Of a DNA stretch of 5,609 bases, positions 5,542 through 5,609 are shown piece by piece; positions within the stretch are counted from its first letter, which is position 1; the number at the start of each line of letters is the position of its first letter. A model generated the notes under the pieces. It ran no database searches. It was not told where the DNA came from and worked only from the letters and a program-made list of their open reading frames with translations. Origin of the DNA: a bacterium (lineage in GTDB: Bacteria; Patescibacteria; Saccharimonadia; Saccharimonadales; UBA4665); assembly GCA_021778165.1 (NCBI GenBank), contig JAJYCU010000046.1, positions 1 through 5,609 on the forward strand, in the 5' to 3' direction. The position numbers and the translations under genes are program-made.

Positions 5542-5569
5542 TTGACATAAATAATGACATACTTAAATA
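5542..5569 (+). promoter_or_regulatory. Possible rightward promoter leaving the window
   Basis: A perfect TTGACA hexamer (5542-5547) is followed 16 bp later by a poor -10 (TAAATA, 5564-5569). It could drive a gene starting right of the window, divergent from purA. The -10 is weak, so confidence is low. Confidence 0.2.
5543..5561. repeat. Direct repeat TGACATA x2 (TGTCA on the purA strand), 12-bp period
   Basis: TGACATA occurs at 5543-5549 and again at 5555-5561. Read towards purA it is a tandem TGTCA pair upstream of the candidate -10. It resembles the tandem TGTCA half-sites bound by PhoB-type regulators, but those repeat every 11 bp, whereas here the period is 12. A regulatory role is speculative. 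Confidence 0.3.
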
Positions 5570-5609
5570 AGTTGGCCAAAAAGTCACTTAAATTGACTAG
5601 TAATTTATT

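Overview
The window is A+T-rich and densely packed, with a mixture of strong Shine-Dalgarno and Shine-Dalgarno-less starts. No gene contains an in-frame TGA, so the standard bacterial code reads everything. The gene content combines a heme O synthase end, an OmpR-type two-component system whose kinase has no HAMP domain, an unusual di-heme cytochrome b and a PurA. Together these suggest a small-genome bacterium, most likely a Candidatus Patescibacteria (CPR) member, with Saccharibacteria (TM7) as my best guess. That placement is inference from protein style and gene content; no rRNA or other marker is present.

Layout: (1) At 1-371 (+) is the C-terminal part of heme O synthase (CyoE/CtaB), cut by the left edge. 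It is probably the last gene of a terminal-oxidase unit lying to the left. (2) At 379-2065 (-) is a two-gene operon in the order response regulator (1376-2065), then sensor kinase (379-1383), with the reading frames overlapping by 8 bp. The kinase converges on cyoE with a 7-nt gap, and a perfect 10-bp inverted repeat sits at that junction. (3) At 2066-2414 is a 349-bp divergent regulatory region. It holds two related dyad-symmetric elements 21 bp apart centre to centre, a good promoter and RBS for the rightward gene, and two TATAAT boxes for the leftward one. (4) At 2415-4187 (+) is a 590-residue membrane cytochrome b with both bis-histidine heme pairs, an added N-terminal membrane helix, a roughly 220-residue exported loop and no recognisable PEWY motif. 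(5) At 4193-5488 (-) is adenylosuccinate synthetase (PurA), converging on cytochrome b with a 5-nt gap. (6) At 5489-5609 is the upstream region of purA, with a TGTCA direct repeat and a consensus -35-like hexamer pointing right, out of the window.

How it may work together (inference): heme O synthase implies a heme-O (or heme-A) terminal oxidase next door. The cytochrome b would be a quinone- or membrane-associated redox protein in the same short respiratory chain. The divergently transcribed two-component system is the obvious candidate regulator of cytochrome b, possibly through the tandem dyads in the shared intergenic region. PurA looks like an unrelated metabolic neighbour. The most notable item is the cytochrome b, which stands alone as a single-gene unit with no Rieske protein or cytochrome c beside it.
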